DNA of 64,000 nt from Panicum virgatum (lineage: Eukaryota > Streptophyta > Magnoliopsida > Poales > Poaceae), in assembly GCF_016808335.1 (NCBI RefSeq), contig NC_053148.1:45090930-45154929 (forward strand), given 5' to 3'. Made by a program: the position numbers and the translations under genes. The notes under the pieces are model-generated. The model searched no databases. It saw nothing but the letters and a program-made list of their open reading frames with translations, and was not told the origin of the DNA. How positions within the stretch are numbered: the stretch's first letter is position 1; each line of letters begins with the position of its first letter. Below are positions 48,901 to 60,226 of the stretch, in pieces.

Positions 48901-50471
48901 CTTGATTTCGCTTGTGCTTGGACTTGTTGAAAATTTTTACCGTGGTGTGCTTGTATTTTGATCTCCACGAATCGCTGCAACTGCAAGTGTTGCTTCAGTT
49001 TAATTTGTGAAAATTGGTACACGTGCTTTGATTAAATTACCTTTCCAGGTTATTGTGCACACAGGGTGCTTGTTGTATTACCTGGGTGGCTGGGTGAGCA
49101 CCTTCGGAAGTTGGATCTCTAGATCACTACAAGGTAACGTACTATTGCAGTAATAGTAATTTTTGTTCTGACATATGATTTTTCTTGTCGACTTGCATCC
49201 CTAATAACTCAATTAAAGGTGTATTTTGTTGCTCAATATGTGTGCCTGATCTCTTTATTTTTGGGAACAAGGTAGGAGTGTAGGACGCATGTGGTTGAGA
49301 TGCTGTAACCCCAGCTTGGTAGTAGTTTTTCAGAGGTGATATATGCCCTTGTGTTTGACATAATGTGAATTTGATCTAGGGAATCACAATTGGGTCTCTA
49401 ATTTTCTATTCTTGTAAAACTAATGGAAGTGCATACTTTCCTCTGGACTGTTACTATTGACTGAACATTACATGGTTTATTATCATTATGTGATGCCTAT
49501 TTGAAGAATACATTTATATTATTATTTCACACTGTTGCAGGAGATGAAATAAGGTAGTGAAGTCAGGCAAGGTGCACTCTATTGAATAAAGCAACAGCAT
49601 ATGTACCATTAAAGACTTCAGAATGTCGACTCATTTAAATGTAAGCTGTTCTTCTTTGAATTGTAATACACAGTTTGCCTTAGAATTGGCATAATTTGTG
49701 ATTATCGACTTGCTGTGCAGTTCTGGTACAAGAGGTGGTAGTAGCATTAGCCTGTTTTACCTTTTTTTTAGAAGGCATTATAGTCTCTGAATTCTCGCTT
49801 AAACCGATTTATGTGGTCATTGATTTACTAGAGTGATGTTCATGAATGAAATCATATTAATCAAATACATCATGACTGTATCTGATGAAGCCAGTGGCAC
49901 TTAAATCTTATGTGAACGGGAATGGGAACTTTGACAGTAGTTCCCAAATGTGTGGATCATAATTTGTCTCATTTGGCAAGATATCAAACTATAGCTGGCA
50001 AAGGAACCGCCCGCTCTGCAACCTTCATGTGCTCAGCCTCCGCACAAGTCATCATCAAGCCAAGCAAGAAAGAGTGAGCAACCAACATTTGTTGCCATTG
50101 TAGCACACGGGTGGCTTGCCAAGTTCAGGTCCTTTTGCCAACTTCCTCACCACGTGAGCCCATGCAATTGTCCAGCACAAGGTCAAGGCCACCTTTGCCA
50201 TCACCACATATTGGCGTCAGAAAAAGCTGGAAATGTGTGGTCTTTCGAGTTGTGAGCTGATGAACACAATGAGAACATCACATGCAAAGGAGCAACTATG
50301 ACTTCAAAAGGGATACACGATTGCAACGTTCCAGAAAGCACACGAGCAGTCTTTTGCAGCACCAGTGAATTAACAAAGCAATGATATTATTACCTGAAAT
50401 GTTGCAGGCCAGATTTTTTATAAAAGAAGTACCCTATGTACAGGGAGAGACATCACTTTGTTTCACAGCCT
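45933..50471. other. 4.5 kb without a supported gene
   Basis: 45940-46900 is GC- and CpG-rich with overlapping frames on all strands (longest 45937-46566 and 46550-47086, plus) but no domain, so they are probably chance. 47120-47350 is a diverged copy of 53520-53770. 48240-48560 is GC-rich without a gene. 48560-50470 is AT-rich; it could contain untranslated exons of the ALMT gene to the right, but none can be shown. Confidence 0.4.
47120..47350 (+). repeat. diverged repeat, partner at 53520-53770
   Basis: Shared order of blocks: GCAGTACAAC, ATCTGTACTGCA, TTT..TGGACTGGATTGCCATCGTC, GGCGTTGTCTTTC, GGTCCGTG and GAAGCGTTCT. Spacing differs by small indels. Neither copy has a conserved reading frame. 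Confidence 0.55.
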
Positions 50472-50525
50472 TAGGTGCCACATTTTTCTTGTACTGGCAT
50501 CTTCATCTTCACTGAGGTTCAGGCC

Positions 50526-52577
50526 ATGGTAATGGCTTGTACTCTGAATTCCATCAACAAGAAAAGCACTTTGCTGATGCTTACCGCACCGGTGAAGACA
50601 ATAGGCAGGATTCCAGCTTCGTGGGGGAGACATGCATGGAGTATTGGGAGAGAAGATCCAAGAAGAGCTGTCCATGCTCTCAAGGCTGGGACAGCTCTCA
50701 CGCTGGTCTCGCTCTTGTACATACTCGAACCTTTCTTCAAAGGAATTGGGAAGAATGCAATGTGGGCAGTCATGACTGTAGTTGTTGTGCTTGAATTCAC
50801 TGCAGGTAACCCATATCTATCGACTGTAAGCTAGAAACACTTTATTTTCTTTTCCATATATATGTAGTCTTCTTGCACCTAACAATAAACTTTTACTGAT
50901 CAACAGGAGCCACTATATGCAAAGGGCTGAATAGAGGGTTGGGAACAGTGCTGGCAGGCTCTCTTGCACTTCTCATTGAGCTTGTTGCTGCTGGAACCGG
51001 GAAGGTTTTCCGTGCTTTCATCGTGGGAGCTTCAGTGTTTATAATAGATGTGCACATAAAATGAATTGGTCATGCCATAAGCAATTTGATCAGTGGATTA
51101 TAGTGCTTATTATTGGTTTTATTTGTAGGATTTGCTGCCACATATGTTAGATTCTTCTCAACAATCAAGAAGAGCTACGATTACGGTGTGCTGATTTTTC
51201 TCTTAACCTTCAATCTGATAACGGTGTCAAGCTACCGCCAAAACGATGTGCTCCCATTAACGAGAGATCGTTTAAGTACTATTGCCATCGGCTGCGCAAT
51301 ATGTCTATTCATGAGTCTCTTGGTTTTGCCAAACTGGTCTGGGCAAGACCTCCACAATAGCACTGTTAACAAATTCGAAGGATTGGCAACATCAATTGAA
51401 GGTGGGTACCCGTTACTACTAGTCCATATTAAAGCTTGTAACAATTATCAAAACTCACCAAAAAAAATTCTGACAAAAGAAAGGTTGCAGCTTGTGTGAA
51501 TGAGTATTTCCGAGACCAGGATAAAGACGACAACGATAAGCAGGAAGCAAGAGCTTCAATTCAAATAGGCTATAGAGCGGTCTTGGACTCAGAATCCAGT
51601 GATGAGACCCTAGTAGTAACTCTTTGTTTTCCATTTTCCTCTTGATATTTTCTGCTTGATGATATGAACTTCTGCTATTCGATAAATGAAATGTATAATG
51701 ATAGTTCAGCATTGTTAACAAAATGTCCAGGCACACTATGCAAGCTGGGAGCCAAGACACTCAATGCACTGTTACAGTTACCCATGGCAAAAGTATGTGA
51801 AGCTCGGATCCGTGCTTAGGCACTTTGCATACACAGTTGCTGCACTTCATGGATGTTTGGAATCTGAGATACAGGTACTGTAAAAGCCCAACTTTTCTTG
51901 TGAAATAGTTCATTTTAAATTAATTTTCTATACATCTCCTTTCACCTAATTTCTCTCTGAATAAACTGTGCTCACATTGGTTATTTCCATTGCTGTTCAA
52001 GACTCCTCCATCCGTGAGATTACTGTTCCGAGATCCATGCACAAGAGTTGCTCAAGAAGTCGTCAAGGTTCTGCAGGAGCTTGCGGTGAGCATAAGGCGT
52101 CACCGGCGCTGTGCCCCTGACGTGCTCTCTGATCATCTTCACGAAGCGCTGCAGGATCTGAACTCGGCAATCAGATCGCAGCCGCGGCTCTTCCTTGGCT
52201 CCAAACGCGCGTGTGCCACCAATAAGCATATGCTCATGGAACTCAACTCTGGAAATCACACGGCATCGAGAGCTACCCTTCATTCATTCAATGACTGATG
52301 CGACAGCACTGTCAGAAAGGAAGAACACTGGAACAGACCAACCATCACGAGCCTCGAGTTCTCTCAGGCGCTCCCGTTTGCCGCTTTCGCGTCGTTGCTG
52401 GTGGAGATGGTGGTGCGGCTGGAGATGGTGATAGAGGAAGTGAAGAACCTGGAGCGAGCTGCAAATTTCAGAGAGTTCCCTGGACATGATCATCTGATCA
52501 TTGATCTCAGTAGCAAGGAGAAAACGAGGAACAGTAATGCCGCGGCATTGAACCCAGTTTCTGCTGCAGCTGAGTGA
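50526..52577 (+). pseudogene. aluminium-activated malate transporter (ALMT) homologue with two lesions
   Basis: ALMT proteins are anion channels for malate in plasma membrane or tonoplast. Exons: 50526-50805, 50907-51047, 51129-51401, 51491-51612, 51731-51874, 52002-52577; the total of 1536 bases is a normal length. Family wording is clear: GREDPRRAVHALKAGTALTL, GIGKNAMWAVMTVVVVLEFT, GLNRGLGTVLAGSLALLIEL, LPNWSGQDLHNSTVNKFEGL, HYASWEPRHS, and the C-terminal FREFPGHDHL. About six membrane helices lie in the first half. Lesions: the donor after exon 2 is AT (51048-51049) where GT is needed, and the intron has an early in-frame stop if retained; exon 6 has TGA at 52296-52298 (codon 419). The ATG at 50526 is the first after an in-frame stop at 50472; the true start could be in a missed exon. 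It may be a pseudogene. Confidence 0.85.
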
Positions 52578-55500
52578 GTAATGGATCCGATCAGAAATGT
52601 ATCAGCCATGCATGCATTCTGAGAAGAGAGGCATATTCTTTTTTTTTCAGTAATCATGAATCTTGAACTCCCAGTACTGGTTGTTTGAGAAGAAAGCTTT
52701 CCGTGTAATCTAATCCACCTACCCATGAATTATTTATCAACATCTGAATAATTGGAGTTGGTGTCAAATATCTTCACATGAATAGTGTGCTAACTTTTTT
52801 TTTTCTCCTGAACTCAATAATTAAGCATTGCCTTTCTTCAAATCAAAATCCTGGTGATGTGCTAGATTCATGTTTGGGTTGGTGCTAATGCCGCGTCAGT
52901 TAGTCATCTACCAACGCTACTACCTCTTTTTGATTTTAAGACAGATTCATTGTTGGATTTTAGTACTAATAAAGTGCACACACTCATCACTGATAATCAG
53001 CGGGAGATTCAGCGGATCAATGGTATTCTAGTACTCCTCCATGATGTGGTAGCCTGGTAGGTAGCCAGATCTGGCAGGTGGAGAACCTGAACTGAACATG
53101 TCATATTGTCCTTGGCTACAAAACCCACAGCTAGAAAGTGGAAAAGGCATTATTAAAAAAAAAGTGGAAAAAGCAACGGCCAAGAACTCGGGAACCGGAA
53201 GAATGAAACAAATTAAAGAGAGCCTAATAATACACTGCCGAGTGTTCAGTTTAATAATGCGTCTTGTTTTTTTTTTGTTTTTCAGAAAACTAAAGCGATT
53301 GTTTATGCACTGCTTTAACCCACAAGACCAAGCCAAACGGAGTAACATGGAAAGTTCAGGTGTAAGAACGTTAGACCCACCAGAGTTCATTTCCAGTGCT
53401 GGTATATCACTCAAGGTTGGTGGTTTCAGACTTTTGCAATACACAGAGAAATAACACAGGGTCATTGCAATCCAGCAGGTCACCTGTCAGTTCCAAATGG
53501 ATGGATGTTATGCACCCCCAAGCATTGCCCGCATCAGTGCAGTACAACCGTGAGCTTAGCAGTAGTGTTCAGCTTCACCAAGTCAGCAATGGCCACCAGA
53601 TACCATCTGTACTGCAATTTCATGAACATTTGTACTGGCCATCGTCTAGATCTGCTTGGAGGTGGCCGGCAGGCAAGGGCGTTGTCTTTTGGCGGTCCGT
53701 GATGAACAAAAAGGTCATGCATGAAAGCGTTCTTGCCAACCATTATACCGCGGTGGGAGAGAGAAGTCAAAAACTCAAATTTCAACGCTGACTGTCTTGA
53801 GCCAACTGCAGACACGAGACATTCTCCCAAGATGTGCCATGTCAATCTGGATTGCTTTAACTTTCAAAAAACAAGGAACGGATCTGCGTCACGGAGTATT
53901 GTGGCAGACGTGGCGAGGCCCCTGCGTGCGGTGTCTTCTGCATGGCGACGAGAGCGAGGAGGAGGTCCAACGGCGGGTGAGGCGAGGCCCCCGCACGTTG
54001 TGTCTTCGCGGTGTGACGGCGAGACAGCCTGCGAGAGATCCGGATTCGGTGGTTTTCACTCTGCCAGATGGTGTTTGGTGGGGCAGCGGCACTACGGCGA
54101 CAGGTCCTGCATAGCGGTGGCCTCCTTGACGTGGTGCGGTCTGTTTTCGTCGACTTCTTATCGATGCAGGATCGTGTTTCGACGACGACTTCCTAGGTAG
54201 GAGGATGTTGACTGTTGTGGCAACTTGGCTTGCTCGGCTGCCGTGTCTCTATAGTTTTGAGTGTTTACCCGTGTTGATGCCCCAATCCAACCAGGTGAGA
54301 GTTGAGGAGTGGCGTTTCTCAGAAGAGTCGTTGCAGAGTTCCCCGAGAGCTACTTTTATGGATCAAGTGAAGTATGCCGATGCATCGAATTGTCCTTCAC
54401 ACATAGGAGCTCTTGCTTAATTTCCCTGGCAGACCTTGCTTTGGACTACGCATTTAGCAATCAGTTGCTGTAAAAATCAAACATGTTCTTAGCAATCAGT
54501 TTTAGTAAAAATCGAAGCATCATCAACTACGCATTTGACTGAACATAAACTGGACACATTTAGCTGACACGGCAATTTCTGCAATAAACCTAGGAATTCC
54601 TGATATCTATTTACAGTGGTGATTCAGCAGCTGCATATCAACCTCCAACCTCCATGACGGCGAACCCCTTCCGGAAGAACTGCAGCAGGATGTTCTCGCT
54701 CTTCTCGATGCTCGATAGGACCGCGGCAGCGGCGGCTAGCAGGGGCTCTCGGAGGCGGGGATTTCTCTGGACGAAATCTTCGGAGAGCGGGAGGAGGGGC
54801 GTGTACGTGCAGGGCGCGGTTAAACGTCACTGGCGACGTTAGCGCCAACCACCACTTGAAGTTGGATTAATTCCCCCTCTATTGGGCTGAATTTTGGGCC
54901 TGTTGTTTCCGTGCTTCCCCACATGTATGCATGCAGCTGAAGATAAAATTGATGATATCACTCATATGCAAGAGGTGTTCATACTAAAAAAAACTATAAA
55001 TCTTAAACTATGCATGCAAATTAAATTCCAATTACACTATTGTCTTTTTCTCATGACAAGATCTTCAAAATAAGACCACACTTGCCTGTGTTTGCACGAT
55101 ATTTTTTTTAAAATATTTTGTTAATACTAAATAATTAATTTCAGCTACTGGGAATAAATATTTTAACAACACAAATAAATGATTATTTTTGTGAATAAAA
55201 ATTAAACATGACGAACAAATAATAATGTACAACGAACAAAATATTACATATCGCAAACATTTGATTGTATAGGATAAATAAAAAAATAAATATCACAAAC
55301 AAATGGATCAACACCACGGAACAATTTAATCTCCAAAGTGAATAAATAACATGATATTACGAACAAATTAGTTATACGTAGAAACATAATTTATATGAAG
55401 ATAAATGTATCTACATTGTAAAAAGTTATTTTTATAAGCATATATACACATGCCAAACAAGTTAGCATATAAAAAATAAATCCTTTTAAACACCAATTTA

Positions 55501-55829
55501 TGAGCTACAATACAAATAAATTAGTGTACATTGAATATGACTGGCTCTTAAATATAAAAAAAGAATATAACATCTTGTTTATACATTGAATTAAATTTGT
55601 ATGTACAGGCTTAAAATAAAAAAATAGAAAAGAAAAAGAACGGAGAACAGAATACATCAACGAGAGTTGGGAAAAGAAGGGACAAAGAGAATGGGGAGGT
55701 GTCAATTGTAGTGTTGCAGTAAGCATGGATGTGCAGAGAGGAAAAAAACAGCACACACATATGTAAAGGAAAGAAATAAGATACAAACATGTACGCATGT
55801 TGAAAAGAAAAGTATGTTGTAGATACATG
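52578..55829. other. intergenic, 3.2 kb without a supported gene
   Basis: 52578-53480 is 3' flank of ALMT plus AT-rich DNA. 53520-53770 is the partner of the diverged repeat at 47120. At 54660-54830 the minus strand can be read as LREPLLAAAAAVLSSIEKSE and FFRKGFAVMEVGG, which looks protein-like and could be a captured exon fragment, but I do not recognise it. 54900-55800 is very AT-rich with repeated ACAAACAAAT-like motifs and nothing else. Confidence 0.4.
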
Positions 55830-56463
55830 TCGGGCTGGGCATTCGGGAGGAACCGAACCGATCGGTTCGGTTCCTCGGTTCCTACAGAACTTCGGTTCCT
55901 AGATAATAGGTACCGATCGGTTCTTTTTAGAGGCAGGAACGAGTAACTTCGGTTTCGGGTAGTTCGGTTCGGTTCCGGTACTTACCGAAGGAACCGAAGT
56001 TTCAAGATGTATAAAAACAGTTCATTCAATTCAAACAAGCAATGGTAGCATTATAGTAGCAGCAAGCATTACAGTACAACACATAGATGTTTTTGTTGTC
56101 TCAAATTCAAATGACCAACTTCAAGTCACCACAACACATAGTAGCAGCACGCATTACAACAACTCAGCAAGCATTACATAGAATTCAGTACAGCACCAAC
56201 TCAGTAGCTCAGCAAGCACCAAGACAGGAACCGAACTCAGTAGCTCACCAAGCACCAACTCAGTAGCTCAGCAAGCACCAGTACAGCACCAACATAGAAT
56301 TTCGGTTCCTCGGAGAACCGAGCCCAAGAACCGAATATACCGAGGAACTTCGGTTCCTTAGATCCTGGAACTGAACAAGAACCGAACTTCTTCGGTTCCG
56401 GTTCCTTCGGTATCGGTTCTCGGTAACTTCGGTTCGGTTCTCGGGTTTTTTTACCCAGCCCTA
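55830..56463 (+). mobile_element. hAT-type non-autonomous element, GGAACCGAA family
   Basis: 634 bases starting TCGGGCTGGGCATTCGGG and ending ACCCAGCCCTA. The inverted ends (T-C/A-GGGCTGGG) are flanked by GATACATG on both sides (55822-55829 and 56464-56471), a perfect 8-bp target duplication. Both subterminal regions are packed with the motif CGGTTCC/GGAACCG in both orientations. The centre is AT-rich with repeated CTCAGCAAGC and CAGTAGCTCA strings. No coding frame. Confidence 0.88.
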
Positions 56464-56471
56464 GATACATG

Positions 56472-57487
56472 CGGTGTCAGAATAGCTACAGAGAGAAAAA
56501 AAAGTAAGAAAAGAACACAGAGCGCATGCATGCTAGTGCATGGGGCTTGTGTTTAGCGTGAGAGACATAAATGACCCAATTCGAAAATTCAAATGGATAA
56601 AATAACTTTCCACATACCACTTCAGACGATGGAAAACTGATTTGTAGCACGCGCGATGTATAGTCGTGCGGGCGTGTAAGCCTCCGGCACGGCCCTGCAT
56701 TTTGTTTGCCTCGGCGTCCGACTCGACTCATCCGGGTCCTCCTCTCAGGCCCAGCGTGGGGGGAGCGGAGAACTAGTTGGGCTAATTGGGCTGCCCAACT
56801 GGACAAGGCCACTGCGTTGGCGCAGCACGTGCAGACGGGGATCCGCGATGTGGCCGCCGGCGAGCACCCGTGGCCGCCGCCGGGGTAGCTCCTGGTCCCG
56901 GCGGCCAGCGTCTGCATGCAATGCAAGAGATGACATGCGCCGCAGCAATCGCATGGGATGGTCCGATGGGAGGGACCAACGGTCAAACCGGGTGGACAAT
57001 GATGGGTGGCGATGAGGGGGCCGCCGGGATACGGAGAGATCGATCGGCCTGAGCGCGAGTGCTCCGGCAGGGGCGCTGCCTCCCTTTCGCCCGCAGCCGC
57101 AGGAAAGACCAAGCGACCCGTGGGGGCGCAGCGGCGCCAGCGAACGCGACGCGAGGCAAGCCGCTGGAGCTGCTGGACCACCGAGTTCTGCATGCCGGCC
57201 GTCTCCACATTTCGCCATTATTGAGGTGGGGGTGAGCAGCTCATGTGCCTGCCGGCCTCCGGCGTGTTAGCTCAAATGGTATGAGCTCATGATCCGGGAA
57301 CTCGCTGGTGTCTGCCGCCTGCAGTACGTGCCGGGAGGGCGACAGCCGGTGGCTTGGAGGCTCTTCGTGAGCTTGCTCGCCTGGACTGAACAGAGCACCA
57401 GCCGAGTCTGCATGCAGCGACAGCGACACACGGACACAGTGACAGCTCCACCTACTACACGCCCACGTCTCTCTCTCTCCAGGGCCG
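56472..57487. other. intergenic, 1 kb without a supported gene
   Basis: GC-rich from 56700 to 57210 with long overlapping frames (56486-57208 minus, 56745-57218 minus) but no domain. A D-arm-like string TTAGCTCAAATGGTATGAGC at about 57268 does not continue into a tRNA. Confidence 0.4.
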
Positions 57488-57495
57488 TATCTAAC

Positions 57496-58002
57496 CAGGG
57501 CCGGTCCGGTCAAACCGGTCCGGTCCGGTTCCGGTTTGACCGGTTACCGGTCAAACCGGTCCGGTCCGGTTCCGGTTCCGGCCGGTACCCAACCGGCCAA
57601 AATTCAAATTTTAAATTTGAATTCAAAAAATAAAAAATTCCCAAAAAAATCCTAAAAATACTTCAAGGTGTGATGAATCTAATGGTGTCAAATTTTCTCA
57701 AAAATTCATTCATTTAGTATAGTTTGTGAGAATTTAAAGTTAAATCAAAAAAGAAAAAGAAAAAAATGGGCCAGCCCATGAAGGCCCACCGATTAAACCG
57801 GTCAAACCGGCCGGTAAACCGGTCAAACCGGTCGGTAAACCGGTAAAACCGGCCGGTAAACCGGTTGCACGGGAGTGTTTGAATTTCAAACCGGTCAAAC
57901 CGACCGGTAAACCGGTAAAACCGGCCGGTAAACCGGTCAAACCGGCCGGTAAACCGGTCGGAACCGGTTGCACGGGAAAATTTGAATTTATTTGAATTTG
58001 GA
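57496..58002 (+). mobile_element. hAT-type MITE, CAGGG family, copy 2 (right end atypical)
   Basis: Starts CAGGGCCGGTCCGG and follows copy 1 and 3 through the AAACCGGT-rich part, the AT-rich centre with CTTCAAGGTGTGATGAATCT, and the second AAACCGGT-rich part. The final CCCTG end is missing: after TTTGAATTTGGA the sequence goes on with TTTCTAAC (58003-58010), which matches the left flank TATCTAAC (57488-57495) at 7 of 8 positions. Either the end is trimmed or the copy is truncated by chance. Confidence 0.7.
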
Positions 58003-58010
58003 TTTCTAAC

Positions 58011-58854
58011 CCCGTGCGACCGCACAGGCCCCAAATTTCAGGATCTCAAAATATAATAAGTATACTAGTTATAATTATATATTAGTCTTTGTTTTAGTTA
58101 TCTTTTGGCCCAATACAAAGCAAATTGTAGCTCAAATATATCATAGAAGAGAAAATATATCGCTCGATTATTATTTTTCGATCGAATCCGCAGACCGCGG
58201 TGCAATCTTTTTTGCTTTCACCGTCACCGCTCGCCAAGCACGACACGAGTCGTGACATCTGCACTTCCACCTTTCGTACTTCACTAGGCACTAACAGGCC
58301 GCAGTGGCGGTACTAGAGCCCAATTTATAGATTTGCACAGGACCTCCGGATTTGCCGCTACGGCCCTGCTCTCTCTCTAGACTCTCTCTCTCCGTTTCTC
58401 CGGCGGCTGCCAATGAGGCTCGGTCAAGCGCGCGGTCGATTGGCGCGCGCGGGGAGACATGACACCGGCACCGGGCAGAAACCGCCAGCACCCATGGTGC
58501 ACGCACGACTCCAGGGCATGCCGTGGTCCTCGTCGGCCCGGCGGCAAAGCCTGCGCCGCTGGCCGGCCCCCGCCGGCCGCCACCAAGACCGACCGGTGCG
58601 CACGGCAGCAGCTGCTTATAGGAGGAGTTTGGTCGTGCGCTCCGGCATCCCTTCATCAAGCAGCTAGCACGTGGGACGCCGGGGCCCTGGCCAGAGCACC
58701 AAGACGGAAGACCTCATGAGCTAGCAAGAAACGAGCGCGGCGCATGTTAACGCTATCCCAAGTTCCCAACCCTGGTTGGTTTGGTTAGGTTTGCATGTGA
58801 TGTGGCAAGGCAAAGCTGACAGGGAGGAGCTGTAGGGAGACTAAGGAAAGCTGG
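58011..58854. other. intergenic between two MITEs
   Basis: 58011-58290 is AT-rich. 58290-58720 is GC-rich with chance frames on both strands. No domain seen. Confidence 0.4.
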
Positions 58855-58862
58855 GCCGGGAC

Positions 58863-59399
58863 CAGGGTTAAAAATACCAGTGGGAACCGGTCTGGTTTGA
58901 CCAGTAACTCCGGACCGGTTCCGGTTCCGGCCGGTTTCGAACCGGCCAAAATTCAAAATTTAAATTTAAATTATAAAAAATGATTTTTTTTAAAAAAAAA
59001 TCTAAAAATACTTCAAGTTGTGACGAATCTAATGGCGTCAAATTTTTTCAAATATTGATTCATTTAGTATACTTGGTGAGCATTTGAAGTTAAACAAAAA
59101 AACGTGCATACAAAAGTATACAAATACAATGTAAAAGTAGTACAAAAGAGGGTTGGATGGTTCATTTAGTATACTTTGCGGGCATTTGAATTTAAACCAA
59201 AAAAGAAAAAAAATTGAATTTGGCCGGTTACCACTCAAACCGACCGGTACCCGGTCAAACCAGTCGGTAAGCCGATCGGAACCGGTTGAACATGCGATTT
59301 TGAATTTGACCGGTTTTAACCGGTAACCGATCAAACCGGTCTGGTAAACCGCTACTGGTCGGCGGCGGTTTGAGCCCACCGGTCGGTAAAAAAACCCTG
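58863..59399 (+). mobile_element. hAT-type MITE, CAGGG family, copy 3
   Basis: 537 bases from CAGGGTTAAAAATACC to GGTAAAAAAACCCTG. The flanks GCCGGGAC (58855-58862) and GCCGGGAC (59400-59407) are an exact 8-bp target duplication, which proves both ends. The interior shares ACTTCAAG, GACGAATCTAATGG and the AAACCGGT motif with copies 1 and 2. Confidence 0.92.
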
Positions 59400-59550
59400 G
59401 CCGGGACGCGACCATCGGCAGAGGGCCGGCCTGGCGCACGACGGCCAAGGCCAGGGCAGGCAGAGTCCGGGGGCGACAGACATGAACTAATGGATGGACG
59501 GATGGATGGATGGATGTAACATCCCAGTTTTCATCATGATTAAGGGGGAG

Positions 59551-60226
59551 TGTTGAAATTTATAATGCAAATTTCTTGAAGGTTCTATAAAAATAAGGAT
59601 AAACCATGGCGTAATTTTATTCACCATGACAAGATTCTAGAATGTTCCACAAGAATCATAAGAAGACAAGAAGCTTGGATATTTTCTTGTCACGGTAAAC
59701 TTTAGAATTTTCTAGAATTAGATATTTATAGGGAACTTAGATATTTATAGAGAACTTCCTAGAGTGTGACAAGTGTCACTCATCCAAGAGAGTATGGGTG
59801 CCTATATAAGGAGGGTGCCACCCCTTGCCATGCCATACTACTCCACTCCATCCCACACACATCCACGGGCATGGTAGAAGTAAGCATAGGTAGAGTGTGC
59901 TAGGTGTGTGTTCCTTTGTTTCTTCAATAAGGTAAGCGTCTTTATAAGTGTTAGTCTCCCGGTTAAATTTAAGTACTTAGTGTATAAGTTGTGATCCATC
60001 GAAGGTTGGCTCTGCCACCCGGGATCACAAAAGGGTCTGGGCTTCATCGAAGGTTGGCTCTGCCACCCGGAAGCCAGCTTCATCTGTTGGTAGGCTCTGC
60101 CTCCCGGAAGCAAAAGGCGGCTCTGCCGTCAAAAGGGCCCGGTACACTAAGTAACTAGATGCTGACCGACTCTGAAGTGAGTTGGTGTAGATCCTCAACT
60201 TAGTAGGACTGCCTCAATTTCCAACA
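59551..60226 (+). repeat. Ty1/copia 3' LTR with polypurine tract
   Basis: A polypurine tract TTAAGGGGGAG (59540-59550) directly precedes TGTTGAAATTTATAATGC, and the LTR ends TTTCCAACA at 60226 (676 bases). It contains a TATA box CTATATAAGG at 59802-59811 and, after it, near-repeats of ATCGAAGGTTGGCTCTGCC at 59998 and 60046 with weaker ones following. Only about 20 bases of internal region remain upstream of the tract, so this is a truncated element and not a clean solo LTR. TGTAACATCCCAG at 59514 just upstream could be the start of the gypsy LTR into which it was placed. Confidence 0.75.

Noticed and set aside
50463..50675. Minus-strand ORF with serine-rich product
   Set aside because: Antisense shadow of the first ALMT exon, whose plus-strand frame carries the family motif.
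56486..57218. Minus-strand ORFs of 240 and 157 codons
   Set aside because: Two frames of one strand are open over the same GC-rich stretch and neither shows a motif; chance is the simplest explanation.
57262..57320. tRNA-like D-arm (TTAGCTCAAATGGTATGAGC)
   Set aside because: No pairing anticodon stem, T arm or acceptor stem follows; it is at most a tRNA-derived fragment.
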